Shown: positions 7,659 to 16,066, counted from the first letter of the stretch. The stretch is DNA of 64,000 bases from an uncultured Eubacteriales bacterium (GCA_902795275.1 CADBKQ010000011.1:62001-126000), one strand, 5' to 3'. The notes: generated by a model from the letters alone, not told the origin. Numbers and translations are program-made.

Positions 7659-8315
7659 TTAACGCAGCTTACAAGAGTTCATCCAATTGCCGATCAGGGA
7701 AACGATTTCGGGGTTTTTACCGTGCTGCATGATGCCCTCCCGCACGGCGGTCCATTGAAGCGCTTTGCGGACAAGGGCGCTGTCATACTGCCCGATTGCT
7801 TCGGGCAGTGTTTTCTTTGTCGCCGCGTTCAGGCGCTTCAATGCTTCCGAATCGTGCCTTTTCCTGTCTGCTTCCTCCGGGGGATAGCCGCAGCCAAATG
7901 CTCCCTCAAACAGCTTGTCCAGCGTGCATTGCAGGTTGATTTCCCCCAGCCATCCATAATTCAGCCCCAGGGGAAAAGAAGCCGCATTCCCACCATTGAT
8001 GCGGCCAAAGAGAAAAGCGTCCTGGGGCGTCGGCACATACCCGCACAGCACGCCGGGCAGGCTGTTGCAGGCCAGCATCATCCCCTGCCCGGAGGAACAG
8101 CCGGTCACGATAAAATCCGCCGCGCCGCTGCACAGCAGCAGGCTGATATTGACGGCGGCTTCTATATAGGAAAAAGAACAGCCGTCGCCCGGGAAAACGC
8201 CGTAGTTGACGACTGTATCCGCCCGCCCGTTTCTTTCCACCGCCCGGCAGGCGCAGCGGTAAAGCGCCTCGTTTTTATCGCATTGCGAGGATGCCTGGAT
8301 AATGCCGATTCTCAT
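7659..8315 (-). CDS. RpiB/LacA/LacB-family sugar-phosphate isomerase
   Basis: The start is placed at the ATG at 8315 (MRIGIIQASSQ) because an AGGGGG ribosome site precedes it and the longer frame upstream lies inside the next gene. The 218-residue product has the RpiB-type segment ADFIVTGCSSGQGMMLACNS followed by PGVLCGY, matching the anion-binding and catalytic cysteine region of ribose/galactose-6-phosphate isomerases. The protein is longer than classical RpiB (about 150 residues). The extra C-terminal helices contain LNAATKKTLPEAI. The gene follows the GNAT gene by 16 bases and is probably translated from the same mRNA. The sugar substrate is unknown. Confidence 0.75.
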   Translation of the reverse strand: MRIGIIQASSQCDKNEALYRCACRAVERNGRADTVVNYGVFPGDGCSFSYIEAAVNISLLLCSGAADFIVTGCSSGQGMMLACNSLPGVLCGYVPTPQDAFLFGRINGGNAASFPLGLNYGWLGEINLQCTLDKLFEGAFGCGYPPEEADRKRHDSEALKRLNAATKKTLPEAIGQYDSALVRKALQWTAVREGIMQHGKNPEIVSLIGNWMNSCKLR

Positions 8316-8331
8316 GGCGTTTTCCCCCTGA

Positions 8332-8841
8332 TTACGCTTTCCAAACCGTCCTGACGATTTCCCGCTGTTCCCCCTGATAGGAGCCGGGGCCGATATACCG
8401 GGTTTCAAACCCGCATTTTTCCATGACCCGGCGGGAAGCGGCATTGTCTTTCAGGCAGATGCCTGTGACCTCCTTTAAGCCGAGCCGTTTCGCCATGACG
8501 GGCAGGAACGCCTGCACCGCTTCCGCGGCAAAGCCCCTGCCGGTGAACGCTTTTCCGATATGATAGCCGATTTCCCAGGCGCCGTCCTCGATCGGCACCA
8601 TCTGCACGTATCCGATGTTGCGGCTGCCTTCCTTCGTGATAACCGCGTACACCTGGGGGCCCTCCAAAGCGCTGTACTGGCTGATCAGAAATGCAACGGT
8701 TTCCCGCGCTTCTTCCAGGGTTTCAAACACCTCGTCGGGAACAAATCTCCGGGTGTCTTCGTCCAGGGAGTTTTCATGTACGGCCTGCGCCATGTCCGGG
8801 GTCAGTTCCGTGATGACCAGCCTGTCGGTTTCTATTCTCAT
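8332..8841 (-). CDS. GNAT N-acetyltransferase (RimJ/RimL-like)
   Basis: The 169-residue protein begins MRIETDRLVITELTPDM, the usual strand-helix start of RimJ/RimL-type acetyltransferases. It has the acetyl-CoA-binding loop GKAFTGRGFAAEAV (R/Q-x-x-G-x-A type) and the late NAASRRVMEKCGF signature that packs under the cofactor. The target could be a ribosomal protein N-terminus, an amino acid or a small amine; the sequence does not tell. It is the first gene of a two-gene minus-strand unit with the RpiB-like isomerase and has a clear promoter at 8901-8929. Confidence 0.85.
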   Translation of the reverse strand: MRIETDRLVITELTPDMAQAVHENSLDEDTRRFVPDEVFETLEEARETVAFLISQYSALEGPQVYAVITKEGSRNIGYVQMVPIEDGAWEIGYHIGKAFTGRGFAAEAVQAFLPVMAKRLGLKEVTGICLKDNAASRRVMEKCGFETRYIGPGSYQGEQREIVRTVWKA

Positions 8842-8900
8842 TGCGTTTCTCCTTCCGCTGAATCATTCCGAATAATAAAGTGAACGTTCGATCACTGCCT

Positions 8901-8929
8901 ATTATATCGGATGAACCGCCGGGCGTCAA
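8901..8929 (-). promoter_or_regulatory. Sigma-70-type promoter for GNAT and isomerase genes
   Basis: On the minus strand TTGACG (8924-8929) and TATAAT (8901-8906) are separated by 17 bases. It is divergent from the metY promoter 26 bases away, so one regulator could reach both. Confidence 0.8.
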
Positions 8930-8954
8930 TACCTGTCTTTCTTCTGTATCCCGC

Positions 8955-8983
8955 TTGACAGGCCCTTTTTTTGAGACTATCAT
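8955..8983 (+). promoter_or_regulatory. Sigma-70-type promoter for metY
   Basis: TTGACA (8955-8960) and TATCAT (8978-8983) are separated by 17 bases. The leader to the ATG is only about 45 bases, too short for a SAM or T-box riboswitch. Confidence 0.8.
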
Positions 8984-9036
8984 GGAATGGCAAATTTGCG
9001 TGATAAGCCAAGCCAATTCAAAGGAGGCCGTTTACA

Positions 9037-10320
9037 ATGAGCGATTACCGCATTGAAACAAAATGCGTCCAGGGCGGCTACACGCCGGGCAACGGCGAGC
9101 CGCGGCAGATCCCTATCGTCCAATCCACTACCTTTAAATACGCCACCGGCGAGGACATGGGCAAGCTGTTTGACCTGGAAGCCAGCGGATACTTTTACAC
9201 CCGCCTGCAAAACCCCACCAATGATTATGTGGCCGCGAAGATCGCCGAGCTGGAGGGCGGCACGGCGGCGATGCTCACTTCCTCCGGCCAGGCGGCGAAC
9301 TTCTTCGCCATGTTCAACCTGGCCTCCTGCGGCGACCATATGGTGGCATCGTCCAGTATTTACGGCGGCACCTTCAACCTCATCAGCGTGACCATGGCGA
9401 AGATGGGCATCGAGACCACCTTCGTCTCCCCCGACTGCACCGACGAGGAGCTGAACGCCGCGTTCCGGCCCAACACGAAATTGGTGTTCGGCGAGACCAT
9501 CGCCAACCCCGCTCTGACGGTGCTGGACATTGAGCAGTTCGCCAAGGCGGCCCACGCCCACGGCGTGCCGCTGATCATCGACAACACCTTCGCCACCCCG
9601 GTGAACTGCCGCCCCTTTGAGTGGGGCGCGGACATCGTGACCCACTCCACCACCAAGTACATGGACGGCCACGGCGTGGGCGTGGGCGGCGCGATTGTGG
9701 ACAGCGGGAAATTCGACTGGATGGCCCACGCGGACAAGTTCCCCGGCCTGTGTACGCCGGACGACAGCTACCACGGCATCACCTACGCGGAGAAGTTTGG
9801 CAAAGCAGGCGCGTTCATCACCAAATGCACCGCCCAGCTCATGCGGGACTTCGGCTCCATCCAGTCCCCCCAGAACGCCTTCTACCTGAACCTGGGCCTG
9901 GAAAGCCTGCACGTGCGCATGGCGCGGCACTGCGAGAACGGCCAGGCCGTGGCGGAATTTTTGCAGAAGCATCCCAAGGTGGCGAGCGTCAGCTACTGCG
10001 GCTTGCCGGGGGACAAGTACCACGAGCGGGCGAAGAAGTATCTGCCCAAGGGTTCCTGCGGCGTGGTGAGCTTTGAGCTCAAGGGCGGACGGGAAGCCGC
10101 TTCCGTGTTCATGAACAGCCTGCGGCTGGCCGCCATCGAAACCCACGTGGCCGATGCCCGCACCTGCTGCCTGAACCCCGCCTCCACCACCCACCGCCAG
10201 ATGAACGATGAACAGCTCAAAGCCGCGGGCGTTCCCGCCGGGCTGGTGCGGATGAGCTGCGGCCTGGAAAGCGCCGACGACCTGATTGCCGATATTGCCC
10301 AGGCGCTGGAAAAAGTATAA
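9037..10320 (+). CDS. metY: O-acetylhomoserine sulfhydrylase (aminocarboxypropyltransferase)
   Basis: The 427-residue PLP enzyme belongs to the Cys/Met metabolism family. It shows the N-terminal QGGY and YTRLQNPT segments, the PLP phosphate-binding loop TSSGQAAN (about 81-88), the cofactor aspartate in IIDNTFATP and the Schiff-base lysine K207 in THSTTKYMDGHG. The length and the long insertion between the catalytic lysine and SLGLESLHVRM are typical of O-acetylhomoserine sulfhydrylases rather than the shorter cystathionine gamma-synthases. It makes homocysteine from O-acetylhomoserine and sulfide. It is monocistronic, with a good promoter and terminator; no met regulatory RNA is visible. Confidence 0.92.
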   Translation: MSDYRIETKCVQGGYTPGNGEPRQIPIVQSTTFKYATGEDMGKLFDLEASGYFYTRLQNPTNDYVAAKIAELEGGTAAMLTSSGQAANFFAMFNLASCGDHMVASSSIYGGTFNLISVTMAKMGIETTFVSPDCTDEELNAAFRPNTKLVFGETIANPALTVLDIEQFAKAAHAHGVPLIIDNTFATPVNCRPFEWGADIVTHSTTKYMDGHGVGVGGAIVDSGKFDWMAHADKFPGLCTPDDSYHGITYAEKFGKAGAFITKCTAQLMRDFGSIQSPQNAFYLNLGLESLHVRMARHCENGQAVAEFLQKHPKVASVSYCGLPGDKYHERAKKYLPKGSCGVVSFELKGGREAASVFMNSLRLAAIETHVADARTCCLNPASTTHRQMNDEQLKAAGVPAGLVRMSCGLESADDLIADIAQALEKV

Positions 10321-10342
10321 TCCAAACCGTATAACCCCAAAA

Positions 10343-10386
10343 ACGACCCGCATCCGGCATTCCGTTCGGAGGGCGGGCCGTTTTTT
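10343..10386 (+). terminator. Rho-independent terminator of metY
   Basis: ACGACCCGC (10343-10351) pairs, with one mismatch, with GCGGGCCGT (10373-10381), followed by a run of T. Confidence 0.75.
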
Positions 10387-10505
10387 CTGTGCGCTCACAG
10401 TTGGCAATTTGTAACAAAATCCTATGTTTTTTCTAAAACTGGAAATAAATTTTGAGAATTTAGAAATTTTTTGTATTTTTTTCGTAATACTTTATTTATA
10501 AATCC

Positions 10506-10534
10506 TTGACAATTATGAAAAAATAATGTATCAT
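10506..10534 (+). promoter_or_regulatory. Strong sigma-70-type promoter for the 417-residue secreted protein
   Basis: A perfect TTGACA (10506-10511) and TATCAT (10529-10534) are separated by 17 bases, with an A+T-rich UP-like stretch just upstream. Confidence 0.85.
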
Positions 10535-10593
10535 ATTATGCGGAAGCCCAATAAGAAAAAGGATGAAATTCTTTTTACTAAGGAGAGAGAACC

Positions 10594-11847
10594 ATGAAAA
10601 GAGTGATTGCGCTGGCCCTGGCAGTGGCGCTGCTGTGCTCTTTGACGCCGGCACTGGCCTATTATGTGCCAAAGCATATAGATGAATATGACAATCTGCC
10701 TTATATGCCCAGCTTAAGCAGCTTTGCCGCCATGCGCACCAGGCAGGTGGAAGAGATCGTGACCATCTATCTGGACAGAGAGGTGGACAACCTACGGGCG
10801 AACTGGCTCGAATACAATAACGAGCATGAGGAGCCGCTGGAAGTCAATGAAGAGCTGATGGCTTTCCTGGACACCACCGGGCATAAATACCAGGTGGGCG
10901 CCCACTGGACCAATGCCTACGCCACCGAGACCTATACCGAAAACACCCTGACCGCGGAACAGAAAGCGGAAGGCCTGGAAGAAAGATACCAGACCATGCT
11001 TCGGGATTCCGACGCGCAGGAAGGCAAAGATGTCGGCGACACCATGGCGGAGAGGAATACCCTGAGGGAAGTAAATTCCTCCAGCAAGGTTTCCGCTACC
11101 ACCCCGGAAAAGAAAAATGATTCGTATGAGAATGAATTGAAGGGCTACCTTTATAACGATCAGCCGGATAAATTTGAAAAGCACGAAATCCCTTTCAGCT
11201 ATAATCCGAACAACGTATCGGGCAGCAACGCGCAGATCGAAGCAACGATCGACACGTTCAAGAAGATAGCCAATCAGGAAGCCCAGAGCGCTACCGACGC
11301 GCTGGGACAGCGGCACTACGATCAGTACGGCAGCCGCGCCGACCTCTATAACTACTATTGCGTGAAGGTGCAGGAGCCCTACTACGCCGTGGTGAAAAAG
11401 CTGGATGACGGAAAATTCTGCATCCTGTCCCGTTACCGCTATGACACCGCCGTGTCCAACATTTCCGTGCCCTCCGGCTTCAAGCTGTACCGGGTGAACG
11501 GCTTCGTCACCGCCTGGCATCCCACCTACGCCGCCTCCGACGGCACCTCCGACGGGCGCTACACCGTCGCGTATCTGTCCGACCAGACCATTGATGGCGA
11601 AACCTGGACTGTGACCTATGGCCGCAACGGAAAGATCCAGTATTTCTACATTATTCTGTATGATACTGAGTTCTTTGGCTACGATCTGGGTACCGCGAAG
11701 ATTCAGTTTGAGCCCTGCAACGCCGGCTGGTACATCCGGGAAATCACCGAAACCTATGAGGACGGGTCCTACATCAGTGCGTATTACAACCGCACCGGCA
11801 ATGGCAAACTGTCCTATTACCGTACCGAAGGCATTTTTGAAGATTAA
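10594..11847 (+). CDS. Secreted protein, long single-module member of the local paralogue family
   Basis: The 417-residue protein has a signal peptide ending in LTPALA-YY. It opens its mature part with a module start NLPYMPSLSSFAAMR and a strand VDNLRANW. A charged, low-complexity insertion of roughly 130 residues follows (about residues 120-250, with TAEQKAEGLEE and many Asp/Lys). The family's terminal block SDGRYTVAYLSDQ and VTYGRNGKIQYFY completes the module. The same start and end motifs occur in the neighbours at 7071 and 12101. No catalytic motif or anchor is visible, so a secreted structural, binding or inhibitor role is possible. Its own strong promoter and AAGGAGAGAG ribosome site imply high expression. 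Confidence 0.75.
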   Translation: MKRVIALALAVALLCSLTPALAYYVPKHIDEYDNLPYMPSLSSFAAMRTRQVEEIVTIYLDREVDNLRANWLEYNNEHEEPLEVNEELMAFLDTTGHKYQVGAHWTNAYATETYTENTLTAEQKAEGLEERYQTMLRDSDAQEGKDVGDTMAERNTLREVNSSSKVSATTPEKKNDSYENELKGYLYNDQPDKFEKHEIPFSYNPNNVSGSNAQIEATIDTFKKIANQEAQSATDALGQRHYDQYGSRADLYNYYCVKVQEPYYAVVKKLDDGKFCILSRYRYDTAVSNISVPSGFKLYRVNGFVTAWHPTYAASDGTSDGRYTVAYLSDQTIDGETWTVTYGRNGKIQYFYIILYDTEFFGYDLGTAKIQFEPCNAGWYIREITETYEDGSYISAYYNRTGNGKLSYYRTEGIFED

Positions 11848-11857
11848 TCTGTATTGC

Positions 11858-11891
11858 TTGCTCCCCTGTCCGGCATCGGGCAGGGGAGCAA
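11858..11891 (+). terminator. Stem-loop, probable terminator
   Basis: TTGCTCCCCTG (11858-11868) and CAGGGGAGCAA (11881-11891) form a perfect 11-base stem just after the stop. The T tract is weak. Confidence 0.6.
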
Positions 11892-11949
11892 TTCGTTACA
11901 ATATAATTACAAAATTATGTATTAAATGAAATATTCTCTTAATATTTAC

Positions 11950-11978
11950 TTGACATTTATTGCTCTTTTCTTTATAAT
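11950..11978 (+). promoter_or_regulatory. Consensus sigma-70 promoter for the two-module secreted protein
   Basis: Perfect TTGACA (11950-11955) and TATAAT (11973-11978) boxes are spaced by 17 bases. The leader is about 117 bases. Confidence 0.9.
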
Positions 11979-12100
11979 ATTGGAAGACGGGAAAGAAGGA
12001 CGAACGCAAACACTTTTTCCCGTTGAGAATGGGATGAAACCTTCTTCGTTTTTATGAATGCGAAGGACGGCATAATACCACAGAAAAAGGAGATGCATTT

Positions 12101-13705
12101 ATGAGAAGAGCGTTTGCCATCATCATTGCGTTGGCGCTGATCTCCTCTGCGTCTGTAGCTTTTGCGGATTCTATTGGAGTGGAAGAAATCGTCACGCAAA
12201 ACGGGATTTGCGATTTTCCTGATTTACAGATGTTTGCGGTGCTGCGGGCGTCCGTGCCGGATGAATTTGGCCGCGTCACCGTGACCCTCAGCGAGCCTGT
12301 GGACAAGCTGTGGGCCAACTGGATGGGAAAGGGAGAAAAACCCGAAGAACTGTTGCTGGATGAAACCCTGACGGCCAGGTTTTATACCAAAGGCCACCCG
12401 TACCAGGTCGGCTCCATGCCGCCCGCCCAGGCGAGGCTGTTCAAGCAGGAAACCTCCAAGCGCTATGTCATCCAGTTCGGCGCGCCGGACTCCCAGATCA
12501 ACTGGCGCACCATTCAGGCAAACAGCGCCGCAGGTCATGGCGATTATGTGGACGTCGTGCAGCCGCGGTGGATCCTGTACCGCATTTCCGACGACGTGGT
12601 GTTTAACGAGTACAGCGACAAGCTGAACTGTACCGACATTCAGGTGCCGCCCGGGTTCAGGCTCCAAAAAGTGGACGGCTATGCCGTCTCCTGGCGCTAT
12701 GGCTCCAACGGCTCCGACGGCTCGCCCAACCTGGCCTATATCACCTTGCAAAAGGGCTATATCGTGATTTACAGCCGCAGCGGCAAAATCCAGTATGTCA
12801 CCAGCTACACGCCGGATCTCAAGGTGTTCGGCGTGGATGTGGGCACCGGCTCGATAGATGATGAATCAGGGCAGGTATTGTCCGCTTACAGTGTGCCTGC
12901 AAAGATTTCGGAATACAAGAATCTGCCGGAAATGCCATCCATCTTCAGCTTCGCGGAGCTGTCGCCAGTCAGATCCAAGGATGGGAAATCCGTCACGGTG
13001 TTCCTGGACAAGCCGGTGGATCGCATCTGGGTAAACTGGATGGGCAAAGACGAGGAGCCGGAAGAATTGAAGGTTGATTCCGGCTTGAAAGCCAAATACT
13101 CCACCGAGGACCATAAATACCAGCCCGGCGCGAAATGGGTGGGGAATTACGAGGTCGTTGAGAAAGGCTCCCGGCAGGAAATCGTGTGGGGCGCGTATCC
13201 GTCCTTCATCAGATGGGCGACCAATCAGGTCAAGCTGAGGAACGGCGATGAGGATCCCATCCAGGTCGTTCTGCCGCACTGGGAACTGCAGGAAATCAAA
13301 ACCGGCCTCGTTGCCGCGGAATTCAGCGACAAGCTGAACTGCACCGATATTCAGGTGCCCGAAGGGTACAAGCTGGTGAAGAAAACGGGCTACGCGGTGG
13401 CTTACGATGTCCAGGGCGCCGGCTCCGACGGTTCGCCGAACCTGGCGTACATCACCGAGCAAAACGGCTTCACCGTGATTTACAACCGCGCAGGCAAGAT
13501 CGTGAGCATCATCAAGCAGATTCCTCAGACGCACTTTTTCAGCACATGGACGGGCACCACGACCGTGCGGTACGCGCTCAGCGAATTTGGCAAATGGTAT
13601 GTCAGCGATGTGACCGAGGTGTATCCCAATAACCGCTCCATCACCGCCGTTTACAGCCGCTATGGAAACGGAAAGCTGGTGGATCTGCAGGTTTCCGATT
13701 TCTGA
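12101..13705 (+). CDS. Secreted protein with two tandem copies of the local module
   Basis: The 534-residue protein has a signal peptide ending in ASVAFA-DS and two clear tandem copies of one module (about residues 35-255 and 265-525). Each copy starts with an FPDLQMFA or MPSIFSFA segment, then PVDKLWANWMG or PVDRIWVNWMG and a GHPYQVG or DHKYQPG turn. Each has an EFSDKLNCTDIQVP-type stretch and ends with SDGSPNLAYIT, an IYSRSGKI or IYNRAGKI motif. The repeats are clearly homologous to each other and to the proteins at 7071 and 10594. No known domain is recognised. It carries the strongest promoter in the window, suggesting an abundant extracellular protein. Confidence 0.78.
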   Translation: MRRAFAIIIALALISSASVAFADSIGVEEIVTQNGICDFPDLQMFAVLRASVPDEFGRVTVTLSEPVDKLWANWMGKGEKPEELLLDETLTARFYTKGHPYQVGSMPPAQARLFKQETSKRYVIQFGAPDSQINWRTIQANSAAGHGDYVDVVQPRWILYRISDDVVFNEYSDKLNCTDIQVPPGFRLQKVDGYAVSWRYGSNGSDGSPNLAYITLQKGYIVIYSRSGKIQYVTSYTPDLKVFGVDVGTGSIDDESGQVLSAYSVPAKISEYKNLPEMPSIFSFAELSPVRSKDGKSVTVFLDKPVDRIWVNWMGKDEEPEELKVDSGLKAKYSTEDHKYQPGAKWVGNYEVVEKGSRQEIVWGAYPSFIRWATNQVKLRNGDEDPIQVVLPHWELQEIKTGLVAAEFSDKLNCTDIQVPEGYKLVKKTGYAVAYDVQGAGSDGSPNLAYITEQNGFTVIYNRAGKIVSIIKQIPQTHFFSTWTGTTTVRYALSEFGKWYVSDVTEVYPNNRSITAVYSRYGNGKLVDLQVSDF

Positions 13706-13727
13706 TGGAACGATAAAACGTATATCA

Positions 13728-13756
13728 CAAAACCACCGGCTCAGCCGGTGGTTTTG
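13728..13756. terminator. Bidirectional-looking terminator
   Basis: CAAAACCACCGGC (13728-13740) and GCCGGTGGTTTTG (13744-13756) form a perfect 13-base stem with a TCA loop, A/T-rich at both feet. Confidence 0.8.
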
Positions 13757-13758
13757 TT

Positions 13759-14040
13759 CAGCGTGTCGAAAAAGAGTTTTCGACACGCTGCGAATGAAAG
13801 GCCGGAAAACCGTCCTTTCATTCGATCCATCAATTTCTTGAAAAATGGCGGTTTCAGCATCAAAAGATACTGAAACCGCTCATTTTTCGGGCAGAAATTG
13901 ATATAGGAAGCAACATTCTGTTGCTCCTCGGCGACGTACATGCCTTGGGCTACCGCCCGGCCTTCGCTGAAAACAGTCCCCCGGACTGTTTTCCGGGCGC
14001 TTCGGCCCCTGCGGATTACAATCGAAGGGCTGCGGCCCTT
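13759..14040. repeat. Cluster of consecutive perfect stem-loops between convergent genes
   Basis: This 346-base gap holds several near-perfect hairpins in a row. CAGCGTGTCGAAAA (13759-13772) pairs with 13777-13790. CGAATGAAAGG (13791-13801) pairs with 13814-13824 around an inner CGG/CCG. ATCAATTTCT (13829-13838) pairs with 13893-13902 and encloses GCGGTTTCAG/CTGAAACCGC. GCAACA/TGTTGC occupies 13910-13924. GAAAACAGTCC/GGACTGTTTTC lies near 13969-13993. An AAGGGC/GCCCTT stem ends it. No gene is supported here. It looks like a structured repeat element rather than a simple terminator. Confidence 0.7.
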
Positions 14041-14051
14041 AGACAGGCAGA

Positions 14052-14732
14052 TTATTCGGCTTTGACGAAGATGTAGGCGAAGGCCACGTCGCCGTCCTTC
14101 TTGACCATGTTGTCGTCGCTGTAGCAAATGATCAGCTGGCCGTCCTCGTTCATGCCCATATACTTCATGTTTTCATCAGCGATGGCGTCGTTCTCCACGC
14201 CGGTCACCTTGCCGAAGAACAGGGTCTTGTCTTCCGCGCTGACCTTGCTCAGCTTGCCAACGCCCTTGGAAATGTAGGTGGAGCCTTCCGTCCAGCCGGT
14301 CCACTCTTCGTCCTTGGTCCAGTCCCAGCCGTCCCAGGGCAGCTTGAGCTTGGCTTCGTCGTCAGTAATGGAAGCATCGAACTGCACAGTGGCTTCGATG
14401 TCATGCACATGGGTGTGGGTATAAGCGGCCTGGTCCACCATCACGCCCGCGTCGGAGCCGGTGGCGCTGCCGTCCAGGATGGCTTTCACGGTCATGGTCA
14501 CGGCCTTTTCAGGCACGGCGATGAGGCCGTTCACGTCGATGTCGTTCTCGTCGGCAAAGTCTTCACCGATGTAGGCGGCGGCCAGCACCCATTCGCCTTC
14601 CCAGTCGGTAACCGGGGCTTTGCGGTTGAAGGACAGGACTTCTTCGGGGTCGGCGTCCAGAATGCTTTCAGCGAAAGCGACGCAGGAGACCAGCATCATC
14701 GCGGCCAGAACCAGAGACAGGAGCTTTTTCAT
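14052..14732 (-). CDS. Secreted or lipid-anchored protein of unknown function
   Basis: The 226-residue protein begins MKKLLSLVLAAMMLVSCVAFAES. This is either a signal-peptidase I site (AFA-ES) or a lipobox (LVSC), so it may be a lipoprotein. The mature part is acidic, with an early WEGEWVLAAAYIGEDF segment, an EWTGWTEGSTYISKG turn and a C-terminal MNEDGQLIICYSDDN block. The WxGxW pattern and alternating strands suggest a beta-barrel of lipocalin-like size, but I cannot assign it. It is not a copy of the module family to its left. An AAAGGAAG ribosome site precedes the start. Confidence 0.7.
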   Translation of the reverse strand: MKKLLSLVLAAMMLVSCVAFAESILDADPEEVLSFNRKAPVTDWEGEWVLAAAYIGEDFADENDIDVNGLIAVPEKAVTMTVKAILDGSATGSDAGVMVDQAAYTHTHVHDIEATVQFDASITDDEAKLKLPWDGWDWTKDEEWTGWTEGSTYISKGVGKLSKVSAEDKTLFFGKVTGVENDAIADENMKYMGMNEDGQLIICYSDDNMVKKDGDVAFAYIFVKAE

Positions 14733-14790
14733 AACGGATACTTCCTTTCTTTATTTTTTGACTGTTTGGCAGTCAATGGATTTATTACAA

Positions 14791-15194
14791 GGGGAACGCT
14801 GGGGCTGTTCGCCCCAGACCCCAACCAGGGCGGTGACCGCCCTGGACCTGCAAGAGCGGATGTTACTTGACAGGTCGGACAAACAAGGTTCCCGCTGCTG
14901 CTTGGAGGAGCCGATGAAGCCAAGCTTGCTCGCGTTGCGCTTCTGGCCCGGCGGCAAAGCCGCCAACCCGGATGCAAAGCATCCGGGGAAAGCAAGGGAA
15001 AATCTCAGGGGGAAAGTTCACTTTCCCCTAAAGATTTTTCCTTGCTTTCTTGGGCCAGAAGCCTTCAATCTTTCGTTAATCCCAGCGCAGCAGGCGGAAA
15101 GTGATGGGTTTCCCCAACGGAGTGATTTCGCCTATTGGGATGCAAGAGATGAAATCCCTTGCCGCAGGGTTTAGGGGTCGCGGAGGCCCCTGTT
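14791..15194 (+). repeat. Approx. 400 bp multi-hairpin dispersed repeat, copy A
   Basis: This copy is related base by base to the reverse complement of 60791-61198. It consists of successive stems: GGGGCTGTTCGCCCC, CCAGGGCGGTGACCGCCCTGG (6-base-symmetric), GGCGGCAAAGCCGCC, CCCGGATG/CATCCGGG, and AGGGGAAAGT/ACTTTCCCCT. A long-range CTTCTGGCCC/GGGCCAGAAG pair encloses several of them, and AAGGGAT/ATCCCTT-like pairs lie near the end. It carries no supported gene and ends 6 bases from the stop of the uxuB-type gene. Confidence 0.75.
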
Positions 15195-15199
15195 CCATA

Positions 15200-16042
15200 T
15201 TACACGCCGGAGTACGCCGCGAAGCCGCAGTCGATGGGCAGCACCACACCGGTGATGGCGGAAGCGGCTTTGTCGTCGGTGAGGAAGAACACGCCGCCCA
15301 GCAGCTCTTCGCTGTCCACGAAGCGGCCCATGGGGGTGCCGTTCAGGATCTTGGCGGAGCGGGCGGTGGGGGTGCCGTCCGGGTTAAAGAGCAGAGCGCG
15401 GTTCTGGTTGCTGACCAGGAAGCCGGGGGCAATGGCGTTGGCCCGGATGCCGCTGCCCGCGAAGTGGGTGGCCAGCCACTGGGTAAAGTTGCTGATGGCG
15501 GCCTTTGCGCCGGAATAGGCGGGAATCTTGGTCAGCGGGATGTAGGCGTTCATGGAGGAGATGTTCAGGATGCAGCCGCGCTTGCGCTCCACCATGTCCT
15601 TCACGAAGGTCTGGGTGGGCAGCAGAGTGCCCTGGAAATTCAGCTTGAACACGAAGTCCACGCCGGAGGCATCCAGGTCGAAAAAGGTCTTCTGGCCTTC
15701 CTTGGCCTCATGCTGGTATTCGTTGTCGGTGGTCGCCCGGGGATTGTTGCCGCCCGCGCCGTTCACCAGGATGTCGCAGGGGCCTAAATCCTTCAATACC
15801 TGCTGGTGCACTTCTTCGAGCGCCGCGGGATCCAGGACGTTGGCCTTGTAGCCTTCGCAGATGAAGCCCTGGGCTTTCAGGTCGTCCGCCAGCTTCTTGA
15901 CCGCTTCTTCGTTCAGATCCAGCGCCGCCACCTTCGCGCCCGCCTGGGCATACGCCCGGGCCATGTCGCCGCACAGCACGCCGCCCGCGCCGGTCACCAC
16001 CACGACTTTGCCGGTAAAGTCTACGTTCAGGGGGAGAGTCAT
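15200..16042 (-). CDS. uxuB: D-mannonate (fructuronate) oxidoreductase, SDR type
   Basis: The 280-residue short-chain dehydrogenase begins MTLPLNVDFTGKVVVVTGAG, nearly the same as B. subtilis UxuB (YjmF). It has the NAD-binding turn TGAGGVLCG (17-25), an NGAGGNN strand, the catalytic ISS, and YSGAK (Tyr and Lys near 171-175). It interconverts D-fructuronate and D-mannonate. Mannonate dehydratase is encoded on the same strand, supporting this assignment over other SDR activities. It is the last gene of the leftward hexuronate operon, and heptamer element 3 lies in its leader. GGAG is about 10 bases before the ATG. Confidence 0.85.
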   Translation of the reverse strand: MTLPLNVDFTGKVVVVTGAGGVLCGDMARAYAQAGAKVAALDLNEEAVKKLADDLKAQGFICEGYKANVLDPAALEEVHQQVLKDLGPCDILVNGAGGNNPRATTDNEYQHEAKEGQKTFFDLDASGVDFVFKLNFQGTLLPTQTFVKDMVERKRGCILNISSMNAYIPLTKIPAYSGAKAAISNFTQWLATHFAGSGIRANAIAPGFLVSNQNRALLFNPDGTPTARSAKILNGTPMGRFVDSEELLGGVFFLTDDKAASAITGVVLPIDCGFAAYSGV

Positions 16043-16066
16043 AGGTCATTTTCTCCTTTCATTCTG

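Noticed and set aside
8984..9036. SAM riboswitch upstream of metY
   Set aside because: The leader from the predicted start of transcription is about 45 bases, too short, and has no matching stems.
13741..14127. 128-residue minus-strand open frame ending through the hairpin cluster
   Set aside because: It overlaps the end of the secreted protein gene at 14052 and runs through several perfect palindromes; no ribosome site. A structured element explains the region better.
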